Shown here one piece after another: positions 50,225 to 59,317 of a stretch of DNA of 64,000 bases (positions are counted from its first letter, which is position 1; each line of letters begins with the position of its first letter). The stretch is from a virus. The notes beneath the pieces were generated by a model, which made no database searches, was not told where the DNA came from, and was given only the letters and a program-made list of their open reading frames with translations. The translations under genes and the position numbers were made by a program. The stretch lies in the IMG/VR virus record IMGVR_UViG_3300045921_000463, positions 16,457 through 80,456 of that record, one strand, 5' to 3'.

Positions 50225-51957
50225 GAGGCAGATGCGCGTTTTACGTTTTCGAGAAGCTCGTCCAGCATCAGATGAACCGAGTTGGCAATCTCGTTTTGGG
50301 CATCGGGCGGTGAAGCACCGGCAACGCCTTCCGAAAACCCGTTCACGATATACTCGAATCCCTTTACTCGTGCGCCACGGTTGAGGTTGACAAGTGTTGC
50401 ATTCCAAGGCATGTCGCCCCATTCCTCGGTTATGGATTCGACAGACAGATTCAGGTATCTGTTTGCCAGTTCGATGCAGACGTTCGGAGTAAGTGCGCCC
50501 TGCGCACCAAGAACCCCGAGAAGTTGCGAAATCTCTTGTGGATCGTTGTAGGAAGGCTGCGAGGATCGCACAGACCAGTACTGCAAATCCCAATCGCGCA
50601 ACACCACGTTTTCCATGAAGGAATCCCACATCCGGCGCTCCGGGACAAAAACCTGCTGCTCTGCTGTCTGCATGGACGCAAAGGCAGATGCGCGGTTGTA
50701 TTCTTCGGCTGATCCGATGTAGATCGGAGGCAGGCGGAAAGACTGTCTGATCTTTTCGGACGCATCCTTGATGTACTTCGAAAACAGACCCTCATGCTGC
50801 CTGTCGGAAAGCATGGGCTTGATGTCAACCTTGGGTGCGGGGGCAGAGCCGTCTATGGAAGCCATTTCGGATGCCTCGGTAGTCGCTTCAAGAACAACGA
50901 TCCGGTTCATGGAACCTTGCCCGCGAACTGCGTTGAAGTAATTTACAATCTTCGAATAGCTTTCTTCGGTAAGCGCACCGCCGGACACGAGAACCGCAAG
51001 CGCCGGAATGGCATTGTCGCGGAAGAAGGACAAGTTGACCATTTCGGCTTCGCGGCTTCCGAGCAATGCCGGAATACAGCCAGACCATTGCGGAGTGCCA
51101 TACGGGGAACCGGGCGTATAATACGAGTCATACCATATGGAGGTGGCTTCTTCTTCAATGGACAGCGAATTGTCCACCTTTCCTGTTGCGGGGTCGATCT
51201 TTCTTGGATCGCCCCACTCCTTGTAGTATATCATGCGACCGAAAACGTCGCGTTGAACAAAGCGGCGAAAACGACGTTTCTGCTGCACAAAGGTTCCGAG
51301 CCGGTTATTGTATACGGGTACTTCGACAGGTTCCTTTTCGAGTCTGGTCAACAGGAGCGTGTTTGTCGGAATGCGCGCTATGTTTACTACGCGACCAAGC
51401 GCGTCCTGAATTACCTCGAAAGCACGAGAACCTATTACTTCCTTGTCGATACGGGAACGCATCCTCGCTTGTTGAAGCGTCTCTCCGTTGATTACAAGTG
51501 TTTCAAGAAACGCTTCCAGTCTCTCGTACTCTCGACGGGAGGGGCGGCTGTCGCGTCTGCCTTCGGGTCCGATATACTCGATCTTGATGCCATAGCTCTC
51601 GATATTGGTGACGTAAGCCGAAACACACTCCCGCAAGGTTGTGCTGGCCAGATAAAGCTGCGAAAGCTGCTTGAACGGAAATATAGGGTTTACAATAGGC
51701 AGTTGCTCGTCATTCGACGAGGTGATGTCGAAGATCACGGTTCCATCGCTTTCGAAAGTCGAAAGGTCGTTGAATCCGAAAAGTCCCTTCTGGATCGTTC
51801 TTGCTTCAAGAAGAGGTTGCAAGTGACCGGTTACGAACTCCTGCCGCTTTCCAATCGGTATTTCCCTGCCCAACGACTTGCGCAAGGATGTGCCATACGG
51901 ATACAACGAACCGGGGTTGGCGGATGCCCGATTGCTGCCAATATTCGTTTTTGCCAT
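50218..51957 (-). CDS. Portal protein
   Basis: 579 aa. Phage portal of the PBSX/HK97-like class: TLRECVSAYVTNIES, an ARIPTNTLLLTRL strand region, SIWYDSYYTPGSPYGTPQW, GALTEESYSKIVNYFNAVRG and IRQSFRLPPIYIG, all standard portal elements. It forms the ring at the capsid vertex for DNA entry. Its TAA stop is inside palindrome 50208-50224. Start lacks a clear ribosome site. Confidence 0.88.
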   Translation of the reverse strand: MAKTNIGSNRASANPGSLYPYGTSLRKSLGREIPIGKRQEFVTGHLQPLLEARTIQKGLFGFNDLSTFESDGTVIFDITSSNDEQLPIVNPIFPFKQLSQLYLASTTLRECVSAYVTNIESYGIKIEYIGPEGRRDSRPSRREYERLEAFLETLVINGETLQQARMRSRIDKEVIGSRAFEVIQDALGRVVNIARIPTNTLLLTRLEKEPVEVPVYNNRLGTFVQQKRRFRRFVQRDVFGRMIYYKEWGDPRKIDPATGKVDNSLSIEEEATSIWYDSYYTPGSPYGTPQWSGCIPALLGSREAEMVNLSFFRDNAIPALAVLVSGGALTEESYSKIVNYFNAVRGQGSMNRIVVLEATTEASEMASIDGSAPAPKVDIKPMLSDRQHEGLFSKYIKDASEKIRQSFRLPPIYIGSAEEYNRASAFASMQTAEQQVFVPERRMWDSFMENVVLRDWDLQYWSVRSSQPSYNDPQEISQLLGVLGAQGALTPNVCIELANRYLNLSVESITEEWGDMPWNATLVNLNRGARVKGFEYIVNGFSEGVAGASPPDAQNEIANSVHLMLDELLENVKRASASQ

Positions 51958-52021
51958 GAAAGCCGCACCGTCTGGGGGTTACGGCATGACTATAGCTCTT
52001 TGGCAAGGCGACTTCAACGCC

Positions 52022-52510
52022 TCATTTGCGGTGCTGCGGCAAACGCTTCAATGCTCTTGTCGGTTTTATCTGTTTTCTCGGCTCTGATAGAAGTTCCATC
52101 GAACCTTTTTTTCTGAAACTGCGCGCAAGTTCCGGCATGTCCCACAGAAATATCTGTCGGTAGATGAGCGGCAACCCGCTATTCAGCGCCTCGATTTGTT
52201 CCAGCATTTTGCGTGAGTAAAGATGCCGCACAAGTCCGTTGTAATCCGGGTCGGAAAGCGGAGATACTCCGCAACCACGCCACATGATGCTGCACAAGAA
52301 ATACAGAAACAACTTGTGGTCGAGTCTCATTGTCTGAAAGCTGTTGCCGCTTTTTGCTTCCGCGACCATGTTCAAAAGATCAAGAGCCGAAACGCTATGG
52401 CAATAACGTGTTATAGCACATATGAACCTATGCCGCATTGCTCTGCGCCAACAATCGCCGTAAAGGGCGTCCATTTGTTCTTCCGGTGTCAGCCGCTTGC
52501 GCAATTTCAT
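52022..52510 (-). CDS. Hypothetical helical protein
   Basis: 162 aa. The start at 52510 has GGAG 6 nt upstream and overlaps the upstream stop (ATGA). Helical, with basic C-terminus (KQIKPTRALKRLPQ). A full palindrome lies inside at 52399-52417. No family recognised; its place just before portal would fit an assembly or packaging helper. Confidence 0.68.
   Translation of the reverse strand: MKLRKRLTPEEQMDALYGDCWRRAMRHRFICAITRYCHSVSALDLLNMVAEAKSGNSFQTMRLDHKLFLYFLCSIMWRGCGVSPLSDPDYNGLVRHLYSRKMLEQIEALNSGLPLIYRQIFLWDMPELARSFRKKGSMELLSEPRKQIKPTRALKRLPQHRK
52399..52417. repeat. Dispersed palindrome, site 21
   Basis: TAAC-2 bp-GTTA, extended GGCAATAAC/GTTATAGC. Inside the gene 52022-52510. Confidence 0.85.
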
Positions 52511-52938
52511 TTGCGACTCCTGTAAGGATTCCTCCCGAATCTGAAAGCCCACAGCGGGCACGTAACGTCTGCGCATTCGGTTACAAGTTTTCGAGAACCC
52601 GTACACACTATGCACATGGCGGTTATTGCAGTGTGCCTGTTACGAACTCTGTTGCGATAACGCTGCTCTGTAGGTGTTGACTTGTCGAACGGGGTTCTCA
52701 GCAACTTGAAACGATCAGCGATTGACAACGGAATAAGGTCCGGCAGATCGCCACATGCCGCAGCAAGATTACCGAAGCCACGGGCAGTAGCCCCATCAAG
52801 AGAGTCCATGTTCTTGAAAAATCCTGTATTTTCGACAGGCTTTTTCGGCTTTGCTTCGATGGTCGGAAACTTTTTGGGCGCGGTTTCGTTTTCCATCATC
52901 GGTGAATTTGCGGGTAATTCGCGTTTCCTGATTGCCAT
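52507..52938 (-). CDS. CPLW zinc-finger protein, copy 2
   Basis: 143 aa. The C-terminal region reads TAITAMCIVCTGSRKLVTEC then CPLWAFRFGRNPY: four Cys as C-x2-C...C-x4-C, a likely zinc site, with the ending shared with the gene upstream (CPLWNFRMGTDP). N-terminal half is Pro/Lys-rich, probably disordered. Follows the paralogue with stop and start adjacent. Such small proteins occur in phage packaging regions; role unknown to me. Confidence 0.7.
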   Translation of the reverse strand: MAIRKRELPANSPMMENETAPKKFPTIEAKPKKPVENTGFFKNMDSLDGATARGFGNLAAACGDLPDLIPLSIADRFKLLRTPFDKSTPTEQRYRNRVRNRHTAITAMCIVCTGSRKLVTECADVTCPLWAFRFGRNPYRSRK

Positions 52939-53499
52939 TCAGTCCTCTGCATCTTCGTTGTCTTCATCCTCGTCGTCCGCGAAAAGGTCTGAATCGAAAT
53001 CGTCGTTTTCGACTGCATCGGAAGGTTCCGAAACGGGCAATGGAGGAGGTGGCTCATGGCCTCGAAGCGGATCGGTACCCATGCGGAAGTTCCATAGAGG
53101 ACAGGTAAGCATTGCACATTCCTTGACTCCGGCAACGGAACCGCCTTGGCAGTCTATGCAATATGCACGAATTGCGGTTGCCGGATTTTTTACACGAGCC
53201 CTGTACTTGTCTACAAGAGCATCTTCGTGCAATGGCTGATTGCAAACTTCGCGCAACTTGTCTTTACTGAGAATTCGGGGGTCGGCGCCCTGCCAAGACA
53301 AGCAATATTCTACGCGATTGCAGTACCGCCCGATTTTCATGCGCTTAATCGGGTTTTTCTCGTTTTCCAGTTGTTCTTGCAGGGTTTCCAGTTTTTTTTC
53401 GAGCAAAATTCGGAAACCTGACGATTCTTCTGATAGCGGCTTGTCGTAGTGGTCCGGCACTGTCGTTGGTCTTGGTCTTGTGCTCTGGTTGTCTGTCAT
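52939..53499 (-). CDS. CPLW zinc-finger protein, copy 1
   Basis: 186 aa. An N-terminal coiled coil (LEKKLETLQEQLENEK) and then TAIRAYCIDCQGGSVAGVKEC and CPLWNFRMGTDPLRG, paralogous to the next gene. Acidic C-terminal tail (DLFADDEDEDNED). GGGAG lies 9 nt before the ATG at 53499. It overlaps the upstream gene by 155 nt; a start at residue 54 (53340), just after that gene's stop, would remove the overlap but has no ribosome site. Confidence 0.68.
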   Translation of the reverse strand: MTDNQSTRPRPTTVPDHYDKPLSEESSGFRILLEKKLETLQEQLENEKNPIKRMKIGRYCNRVEYCLSWQGADPRILSKDKLREVCNQPLHEDALVDKYRARVKNPATAIRAYCIDCQGGSVAGVKECAMLTCPLWNFRMGTDPLRGHEPPPPLPVSEPSDAVENDDFDSDLFADDEDEDNEDAED

Positions 53500-53749
53500 C
53501 TACGCGGCTCCCTTGCTGTTCGATAGCCATAGCCAATACGTTCAAGAGTGCATCGAAGCAGTTGTCGTCTACCTTTACTGCCCAAGGCCGTGTCGCATCG
53601 AGGTAACGAACGATTGCCTGAAAGCTGACAGGACGAATAGATGACATGCCATTGGAAAGATCATACCGTGCCACTCTTAGAACAAGTTCCGTGCAACCTG
53701 CCTGAAAAACATTAGCGAGAAGCTTTTCAAGTGTTATATTATCTGACAT
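53345..53749 (-). CDS. Hypothetical protein with long 3' overlap
   Basis: 134 aa from 53749 (GGAG 11 nt upstream). The first 80 residues look like a real helical domain (LEKLLANVFQAGCTELVLRV, NCFDALLNVLAMAIEQQ); the last 50 overlap the next gene in another frame and are basic and probably disordered. Function unknown. The overlap is unusual here, so a 3' extension by stop loss is possible. Confidence 0.58.
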   Translation of the reverse strand: MSDNITLEKLLANVFQAGCTELVLRVARYDLSNGMSSIRPVSFQAIVRYLDATRPWAVKVDDNCFDALLNVLAMAIEQQGSRVDDRQPEHKTKTNDSAGPLRQAAIRRIVRFPNFARKKTGNPARTTGKREKPD

Positions 53750-53799
53750 TGGATGTGTGCTCCGATATGTTCGAACGGTAGCGCAAAAATCTGATAAAA

Positions 53800-55827
53800 T
53801 CAAGCAGATTTATGCCTACTTGCAGATCTTCGAACAATTTTTTTTCGTAGCGTTCGCCGATGTATGCTTTCCTTGCCTTCCTGTTTCTTGAGCTCCATCA
53901 ACTCGATGTTTTCGTGCAAGGTACGACGCCCGTGCAGCATGTAGCCACCTTGTCCAACGAAAATCGGTTGCTGAGTCCAAGCTGCGCGTCTTGTCATAAG
54001 GTATGAGGCAACACCGCATACCGCATCGGCAATATCCTTGCTTCCTCCATTAGGGCGATGATCAATTTTTTCCTTGCTTCCGGCGCGAACATACTCAAGC
54101 TCTACCAGTTCCTTCATCAGATAATTATGGCGAGGCATGAATATACGACCATCGTTTATTGCATCACGAAAGGCAACATAGGGTTGCGGATTTCTGTCAA
54201 CCGAAAGATAGTCGGTTGCGTACCCCTTTTTTGCGAGAATCTGTCTGAAATCTACGGAGTTGAAACCGTCGGTAGTGACGATCTTGATAGGAAGTCCGTA
54301 TTTTTCCTTCAAATCGTATATGATCTGACGGATCATGGAAAAATCTATTTCGCCGTTGGGCGGAGGAACAATTCTTAGAACAACGTCGAAGGCAATGACG
54401 GGGAGCACTTCTGTTACTGTCTGGCCGGTTTCGAAATTTGTCCTGGTGCAGGTCTTGGTACCCGCGACATGCCCTATGGCAAGACCAGCCGCGTCCCTGC
54501 TTACGGCAAGGTCAACATGCGCTACTCGCATCTGTTTTACATCGGTACGAAGATTGGCTTCGATAACACTTGGTTTCGTGACGTGAAGATCGACTTCTTC
54601 GATGTTGTGAAGAAGCCTGTATCCGTACTGCTCCGCAAGTGACATGCAGTTGTAGATCGCTTCCCGATTCCGCAAAAACGGTCTGGTAGCCAGCGTGGTT
54701 CGACCAGCAAGGTCTCTGATCGAGCCGTCAACATCCTTGATGAATTCCGAACGGAAATCTTCCGGCACCTCTATGACTTCCATATCCGGCGGCGCAGTCT
54801 CGTTTTCGTTCAGTATACGAGACTTGTGCCGTTCGTTACCGACAAGAACGCGAAAGCTCTTGGGGCTGTACTTGTCTCTGCCTCTCGATTCCCATAGAGA
54901 CTTGGAAAACACGTAAATCTGCGGATCGGGTCCGCCCTGAGACGCTGCTTCTGCCGCTTTGATTTCCGTGAAGTCGTCAGGGTATCGTGAAGACGACACC
55001 AGAAAAAGGATACCGGGAAGTTTTCCGCGCGACATGAAACGGGAACGACGACGTTTTGAAAGATTCAGGTAAAGGTTTTTTGCCTGATCGTATTCGCCCG
55101 ATGTGTCTGCGTGTTCGTTCTTCGACTTGGCAACTTTTTGCATGAAGTTCATTTCGTCGAGCAAGCCGCCGATCACGTTCAGCGAGATTGCACCCGTGTC
55201 CGATGAAGACACTGGCATGACGGTAACGCGCTGCTCCCGAAACACCATTTCGGAAGTTATGCGCTTGTCATAAGGATACACCTTTGTGAAGTACGGCGAA
55301 TTGGAGATATAGGCCCCCATTTCCTGAAAAACGGCTTTCTTTGCCGTGCTGAGCCGAACCGACTGTATTGTAAAAACAATGGACGAATTCCTCTGCACGC
55401 CAAATGTGGCCTGCGGGTGCCTCAAACACGAAATCAGATAAAGCTGTCTCAGTATCCCAAGATTGGCGATAGTCGATTTGCCTGAACCGATACCGCCCTT
55501 GATCACAGCCTCTACGTAATTTCCGTTGTCAAGTTCGTGCAACGCTTCCGTTACCCCCGGAAAAAGTTCCGAAGGTCGAAGCCCGAGATACATCGAGCCA
55601 TAAAGAAACTCGTCCAGAGGGACAGGTGTACGGCGATATTTCGTAAGCTCGATCAACCTTTCGAAATCGCCATCCTTTCTGACCTGCTCGATTGCACGTC
55701 GAAGCTGATCGGTAATCGACGGGTCGTTCAATTGATCCAGTTCCTGCTGTAACCGGGTTATAGCTTCGTTTATTTCTACCTGCCGAAACGCTTCTAAAGA
55801 CGGCGGGAGCGTTTTTCTGGCAGGCAT
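53800..55827 (-). CDS. Terminase large subunit
   Basis: 675 aa. Packaging ATPase with Walker A GGIGSGKST (111-119), Walker B GLLDEMNFM near 225, coupling region, and a nuclease domain with the acidic triad in VAHVDLAVSRDA, IVTTDGFNS and KDIADAVCG. Basic C-terminal tail. GGAG 9 nt before the ATG. A palindrome lies inside near the start (55748-55764). Follows the small terminase gene closely. Confidence 0.92.
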   Translation of the reverse strand: MPARKTLPPSLEAFRQVEINEAITRLQQELDQLNDPSITDQLRRAIEQVRKDGDFERLIELTKYRRTPVPLDEFLYGSMYLGLRPSELFPGVTEALHELDNGNYVEAVIKGGIGSGKSTIANLGILRQLYLISCLRHPQATFGVQRNSSIVFTIQSVRLSTAKKAVFQEMGAYISNSPYFTKVYPYDKRITSEMVFREQRVTVMPVSSSDTGAISLNVIGGLLDEMNFMQKVAKSKNEHADTSGEYDQAKNLYLNLSKRRRSRFMSRGKLPGILFLVSSSRYPDDFTEIKAAEAASQGGPDPQIYVFSKSLWESRGRDKYSPKSFRVLVGNERHKSRILNENETAPPDMEVIEVPEDFRSEFIKDVDGSIRDLAGRTTLATRPFLRNREAIYNCMSLAEQYGYRLLHNIEEVDLHVTKPSVIEANLRTDVKQMRVAHVDLAVSRDAAGLAIGHVAGTKTCTRTNFETGQTVTEVLPVIAFDVVLRIVPPPNGEIDFSMIRQIIYDLKEKYGLPIKIVTTDGFNSVDFRQILAKKGYATDYLSVDRNPQPYVAFRDAINDGRIFMPRHNYLMKELVELEYVRAGSKEKIDHRPNGGSKDIADAVCGVASYLMTRRAAWTQQPIFVGQGGYMLHGRRTLHENIELMELKKQEGKESIHRRTLRKKIVRRSASRHKSA
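55748..55764. repeat. Dispersed palindrome, site 22
   Basis: TAAC-3 bp-GTTA. Inside the large terminase 5' end. Confidence 0.8.
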
Positions 55828-55828
55828 G

Positions 55829-56494
55829 TCATGGCTCCTGCGATTGCATCAACTGAAATATTGCGTTTGTCAGTGCCGCACGCTTTTCCTCGTCATGCTG
55901 AATGTTCTGCACACCGTCTCTTATTTCATGGTCGGGAACCGCACCGACACCGGCAGCGGTGTTGAGCGTCTTGCCCATGCGCAGACGCGCGTACTTTTCT
56001 ATAAGTTCGCCAAGTACCTGTACTTCCTTGTGCGTAGTGTTGAACAGTTTGCCGATGTTGCGTTCGCTGGCAAAATCAATCGAAATTCTGACCTTTTGCA
56101 GCGCAATCAGCTTGGCGAGTTCGGTTTCGGATGTCAGTATGGCAGCATTTCCGTCGAAAAGATGATCGTATGCCACGATACCGTCGGACTGGTTAGGGTC
56201 CATAAGCTTGCAAAGTTCCGGGTGCGCACGACGGAACATCGAAAGATACGCGATGGCAGTCTTGCGGTTTATCTGAAACTCGCCGCGCTCTATGAAAAAA
56301 TCGGCAATGTCGGAATTGCTTGTCCCAAGACGCATCATTGCGATGATGGTCGGATACTGGCTGTGATTCATGATGAAGTTGGTAGCAACAATGGTTTGCC
56401 TCTCGTAGGCCGTAAGAACACGCCCTTCGGTCTTGTTTGCCCCGACAGGCTTGGGAATTATGCGTCGGCGGCGGGTGTTCGGTCTGTTGCTCAT
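55829..56494 (-). CDS. Putative small terminase or DNA-binding packaging protein
   Basis: 221 aa. Basic N-terminus, then a helix-turn-helix-like region (TIIAMMRLGTSNSDIADFFIERG, INRKTAIAYLSMFRR) and long helices up to the C-terminus (VQVLGELIEKYARLRMG), fitting a small terminase that recognises packaging DNA. Sits between ParB-like gene and large terminase. ATGA overlap with the ParB-like stop. Confidence 0.68.
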   Translation of the reverse strand: MSNRPNTRRRRIIPKPVGANKTEGRVLTAYERQTIVATNFIMNHSQYPTIIAMMRLGTSNSDIADFFIERGEFQINRKTAIAYLSMFRRAHPELCKLMDPNQSDGIVAYDHLFDGNAAILTSETELAKLIALQKVRISIDFASERNIGKLFNTTHKEVQVLGELIEKYARLRMGKTLNTAAGVGAVPDHEIRDGVQNIQHDEEKRAALTNAIFQLMQSQEP

Positions 56495-57330
56495 TTACCC
56501 GCTGGCCTTTTGCGAACGACCTTCTTGTTTACAGCCTTGAGCTTTACTCCCGCACCGATTTCCCTTGCAGCGTCTGCTATGATCTTCTGCATGAATGACT
56601 GCATGGACTGTCCGGTAGAATCCAGACGATCACGCAACGCTGTTAACAGACTGTCTGTTGCGTCGTCGATCTGAACATAGTGGTGATTTTTTCCGCCGAA
56701 ACTGAAAACAAGGTACCCGGTTTCGGCTTCGCTGCCTTGTTCCTTGAAAATCTTGTGCAGGATCGAGCTCAGATCGTCTACGGATTTGATCTTTTCCTTT
56801 GCTTTTGCAAGAACCGCTTTCTGTTTGGGAGTCAGGGATTTTTCGATACCTTCGTAAACTGCCTCGAATTCCTTTTTCTCGGTGAAACCAAGCATGGTCT
56901 GCAACAGTTTCGGGTCGTACTTTCTTGCCAACTCTGTATATAGCTTGGTAAATTTCTGGGTATTCATCTGGCCGTGGACGATATTCCGCTTGACCAGCGC
57001 GATCTTTTGCTTGTCCTCGTCCCAGCTTTCCTTGATGACTGCGGGTACGTCAGCCATGCCAGCTACGCGCGCAGCCTTTACCCGATGGTGGCCGCTGGCA
57101 ATCAGATATTTTCCCTCGTCTCTGGGATGCGGAATGACGATGATCGGTTCGTCGAAGCCGCTTTCCTGTATCTCCTGAACAAGAATGTCGAACTTGTCCT
57201 CTTTCATCTCGTTAGGATTAAGCTCGTCCATTACGAGAAGTTCGAGAGGGATGTCGAACACTTGAAGCTTGCTTTGCTTCAAGTTTTCCTTGTCAGGTTT
57301 GCCAGCGGGTCGAGTAGTGAGCTTTTTCAT
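56491..57330 (-). CDS. ParB-like nuclease/CTPase-domain protein
   Basis: 279 aa. ParB N-terminal domain: LLVMDELNPNEM, VQEIQESGFDEPIIVI and the signature GHHRVKAAR at 80-88. The following region (TKLYTELARKYDPKLLQTMLGF) could be the helical DNA-binding part; the C-terminus is basic. ParB-like proteins in phages serve DNA binding, nuclease or base-modification roles. ATGA overlaps with both neighbours tie it to the glycosyltransferase and terminase. It is a candidate binder of the dispersed palindrome, as inference. Confidence 0.82.
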   Translation of the reverse strand: MKKLTTRPAGKPDKENLKQSKLQVFDIPLELLVMDELNPNEMKEDKFDILVQEIQESGFDEPIIVIPHPRDEGKYLIASGHHRVKAARVAGMADVPAVIKESWDEDKQKIALVKRNIVHGQMNTQKFTKLYTELARKYDPKLLQTMLGFTEKKEFEAVYEGIEKSLTPKQKAVLAKAKEKIKSVDDLSSILHKIFKEQGSEAETGYLVFSFGGKNHHYVQIDDATDSLLTALRDRLDSTGQSMQSFMQKIIADAAREIGAGVKLKAVNKKVVRKRPAGK

Positions 57331-58871
57331 TTGGCTGCTCTCGTGTTTGCGTAGTCTCTTTCAAAGACATCCTTGCGTACGAATACCTCATCCGGTCCAT
57401 CGCAAAGATCGACATATCCGCAATACCGCATGGCATGATGTATCGCGCCGCGTCCGTATGTCCATGTCGCGCGAATGTCAAGATTGCCTATGGACACTCC
57501 AAGGAAGCCACACTTGCGCAGATATGCCACGACATCGGCAAAAGTGTATCGTTCGCCTTTCAATTCCTCAAGGAAACCGAGTATGGCTCCCGATGTCTTG
57601 AACTTCGGCAGCGGTGCTCTTGCGATCCTTTCAAGTGCATCGACAAGTACGGAAATGTTTGTCGGCGCATCGAAAGTTCGCTTGAGATGCTGCCGCCACG
57701 GTTCGATCATGTCGCGCGCTTCATCGGGATTTTCCTTGATGAAGCGAAGATGGCCTATGAGGGCGTCACGATCCGAAGGTTTGACTACAAACGGATAATC
57801 CGGGAAAAACGTCTGCTGGTAGTCGGCTTCCGGCATGACAAGAGGCACGCCCATGTAGAGTGCTTCGCTTACCCCTACCGGACAATCGAGATGCGACATC
57901 GGAACAATACCGGCGTGCATAGTCCTTAGCAGTTTGAGGAAGGACACACGCGGATTGTTTTCAACAAGTTCGTAATACGGCTTGTCCGGTCCAAAAGTAA
58001 TACCATCCTTTGCAAGCCGTTTCTTCATTGGGCCGCCAAGCCTGCCAGAAAGCGAAACGATGAGCTTGGCATCCATGCCGGAAGCATAAAGCAGCCGCGA
58101 CCATTCGAGAAACTTTGTATAGGACACATTGATGATGCGCCCGATGCTTATCACCCTGAACCCGCTCTCGCTCTTGTACCTGTCGCGCTGATAAAGCCTG
58201 TCGAGTTCTTCTGTTTCTATCCCCGAAGGAATGACAAGACAGGTATCCAGCCAGTCCTGAATCACTTTCGGTCGGTAGATCGGCGTCATGCCCTGCACGA
58301 CTTCCGAGCGGTTGTGATCCGAAATGAAGACTGTCGCATCCGCAGCCAGATAGCCCTGACACTGTGCCAGCCAGTAAGCCTGACCGACAAACGAACGAAA
58401 CCGCGTTTGCGGATATTCCTCGATCACAATCATCGGCAAGCCATAATGCTTGTCCGTATAATAGCTGCCGTTATCGTGAAATCGCGGACTTTCGAGTATA
58501 CGCCGTATCATGCTTGCCGCGCCGGTGCGCGCGGTGCATATCACGTCGATATGGTACTTGCCTGCAATCCGGTTGAACAGATTGAAAAAATTGTCCGTAA
58601 CCAGACCATCCACAATGAACTGATCCTGAATGTACCCGGTCCTGATGATCCCCACGTTGGGGTGTTCCTCTATCGGATTCGCCTGATATTCGACATCAGG
58701 CAGCATCCAGTAGACGAAGTGCCCGCGTTTCACCAGTTCACGAACAAGCGAAACATACTTGTTGTATGTGGAGGAGGAACCAAGGTTGGCAATCTGCACG
58801 TAAACAGGATCGAGAAGAATTCTCAGACGCGGGGCCTGTACGTCTCTGTGAGCCCACTTTTTTTCTGTCAT
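57327..58871 (-). CDS. Glycosyltransferase, GT-B fold (GT4-like) with C-terminal extension
   Basis: 514 aa. GT4-like features: N-terminal Rossmann part (RILLDPVYVQ, RELVKRGHFVYWML), VISIGRIINVSYTKFLEW, and PVGVSEALYMGVPLVMPEADY, which holds the E-x7-E-like nucleotide-sugar site. Residues about 430-514 form an added domain (LEELKGERYTFADVVAYLRK) of unknown type. Acceptor unknown: glycosylation of phage DNA bases, of virion proteins, or of host surface are options. Tied by ATGA to the ParB-like gene. Start 58871 follows palindrome 58881-58898. Confidence 0.82.
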   Translation of the reverse strand: MTEKKWAHRDVQAPRLRILLDPVYVQIANLGSSSTYNKYVSLVRELVKRGHFVYWMLPDVEYQANPIEEHPNVGIIRTGYIQDQFIVDGLVTDNFFNLFNRIAGKYHIDVICTARTGAASMIRRILESPRFHDNGSYYTDKHYGLPMIVIEEYPQTRFRSFVGQAYWLAQCQGYLAADATVFISDHNRSEVVQGMTPIYRPKVIQDWLDTCLVIPSGIETEELDRLYQRDRYKSESGFRVISIGRIINVSYTKFLEWSRLLYASGMDAKLIVSLSGRLGGPMKKRLAKDGITFGPDKPYYELVENNPRVSFLKLLRTMHAGIVPMSHLDCPVGVSEALYMGVPLVMPEADYQQTFFPDYPFVVKPSDRDALIGHLRFIKENPDEARDMIEPWRQHLKRTFDAPTNISVLVDALERIARAPLPKFKTSGAILGFLEELKGERYTFADVVAYLRKCGFLGVSIGNLDIRATWTYGRGAIHHAMRYCGYVDLCDGPDEVFVRKDVFERDYANTRAAK

Positions 58872-58880
58872 GAATCACCC

Positions 58881-58898
58881 GCTATAACAGCGTTATTG
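58881..58898. repeat. Dispersed palindrome, site 23
   Basis: TAAC-3 bp-GTTA. Contains the SLOG-like TAA stop, 10 bp before the glycosyltransferase ATG. Confidence 0.85.
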
Positions 58899-59276
58899 TA
58901 TCGGAAAGACGATTGTCGTTTTCCTCGAAAATGCAGCATCGTTGAGTGCCACGACAATATACGGATTCTCGCCGCACCAGAATACCACGAGCACATCGCA
59001 CGAGTCGATGATCGTGCGGTTGCGTGCCATGAACGCCTTTTCGTGTCCGAGCGTCTTGATTTTCGGTATTACCTTTTCGAAGTCCATGCCGTGTCGGTTT
59101 GCATAATCTATCGCAAACGTCTCCGGCCCCCGACCGCCGCCGGAAATGATGACGGCGTTCTTTCCGCGATCAGGACACATTCCCATGATGGCACGTGTAA
59201 GACACGAATCCACATACTCCCTGTCCTCGAATACGCTTCCGTTTCTGCTTCTGCTCGTGATGATGCCGAATTTCAT
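58893..59276 (-). CDS. SLOG-like Rossmann protein
   Basis: 127 aa. IISGGGRGPETFAIDYANRHG then HEKAFMARNRTIIDSCDVLVVFW matches the SLOG nucleotide-binding layout, distinct from the DUF2493-type gene at 18305. C-terminal TTIVFPI strand. Stop codon lies inside palindrome 58881-58898. It may sense or handle a nucleotide ligand; target not known. Confidence 0.72.
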   Translation of the reverse strand: MKFGIITSRSRNGSVFEDREYVDSCLTRAIMGMCPDRGKNAVIISGGGRGPETFAIDYANRHGMDFEKVIPKIKTLGHEKAFMARNRTIIDSCDVLVVFWCGENPYIVVALNDAAFSRKTTIVFPIQ

Positions 59277-59317
59277 CCTTGTCTAGTCCCGTAAGGTAGA
59301 ACCTTGAACAATGTATA

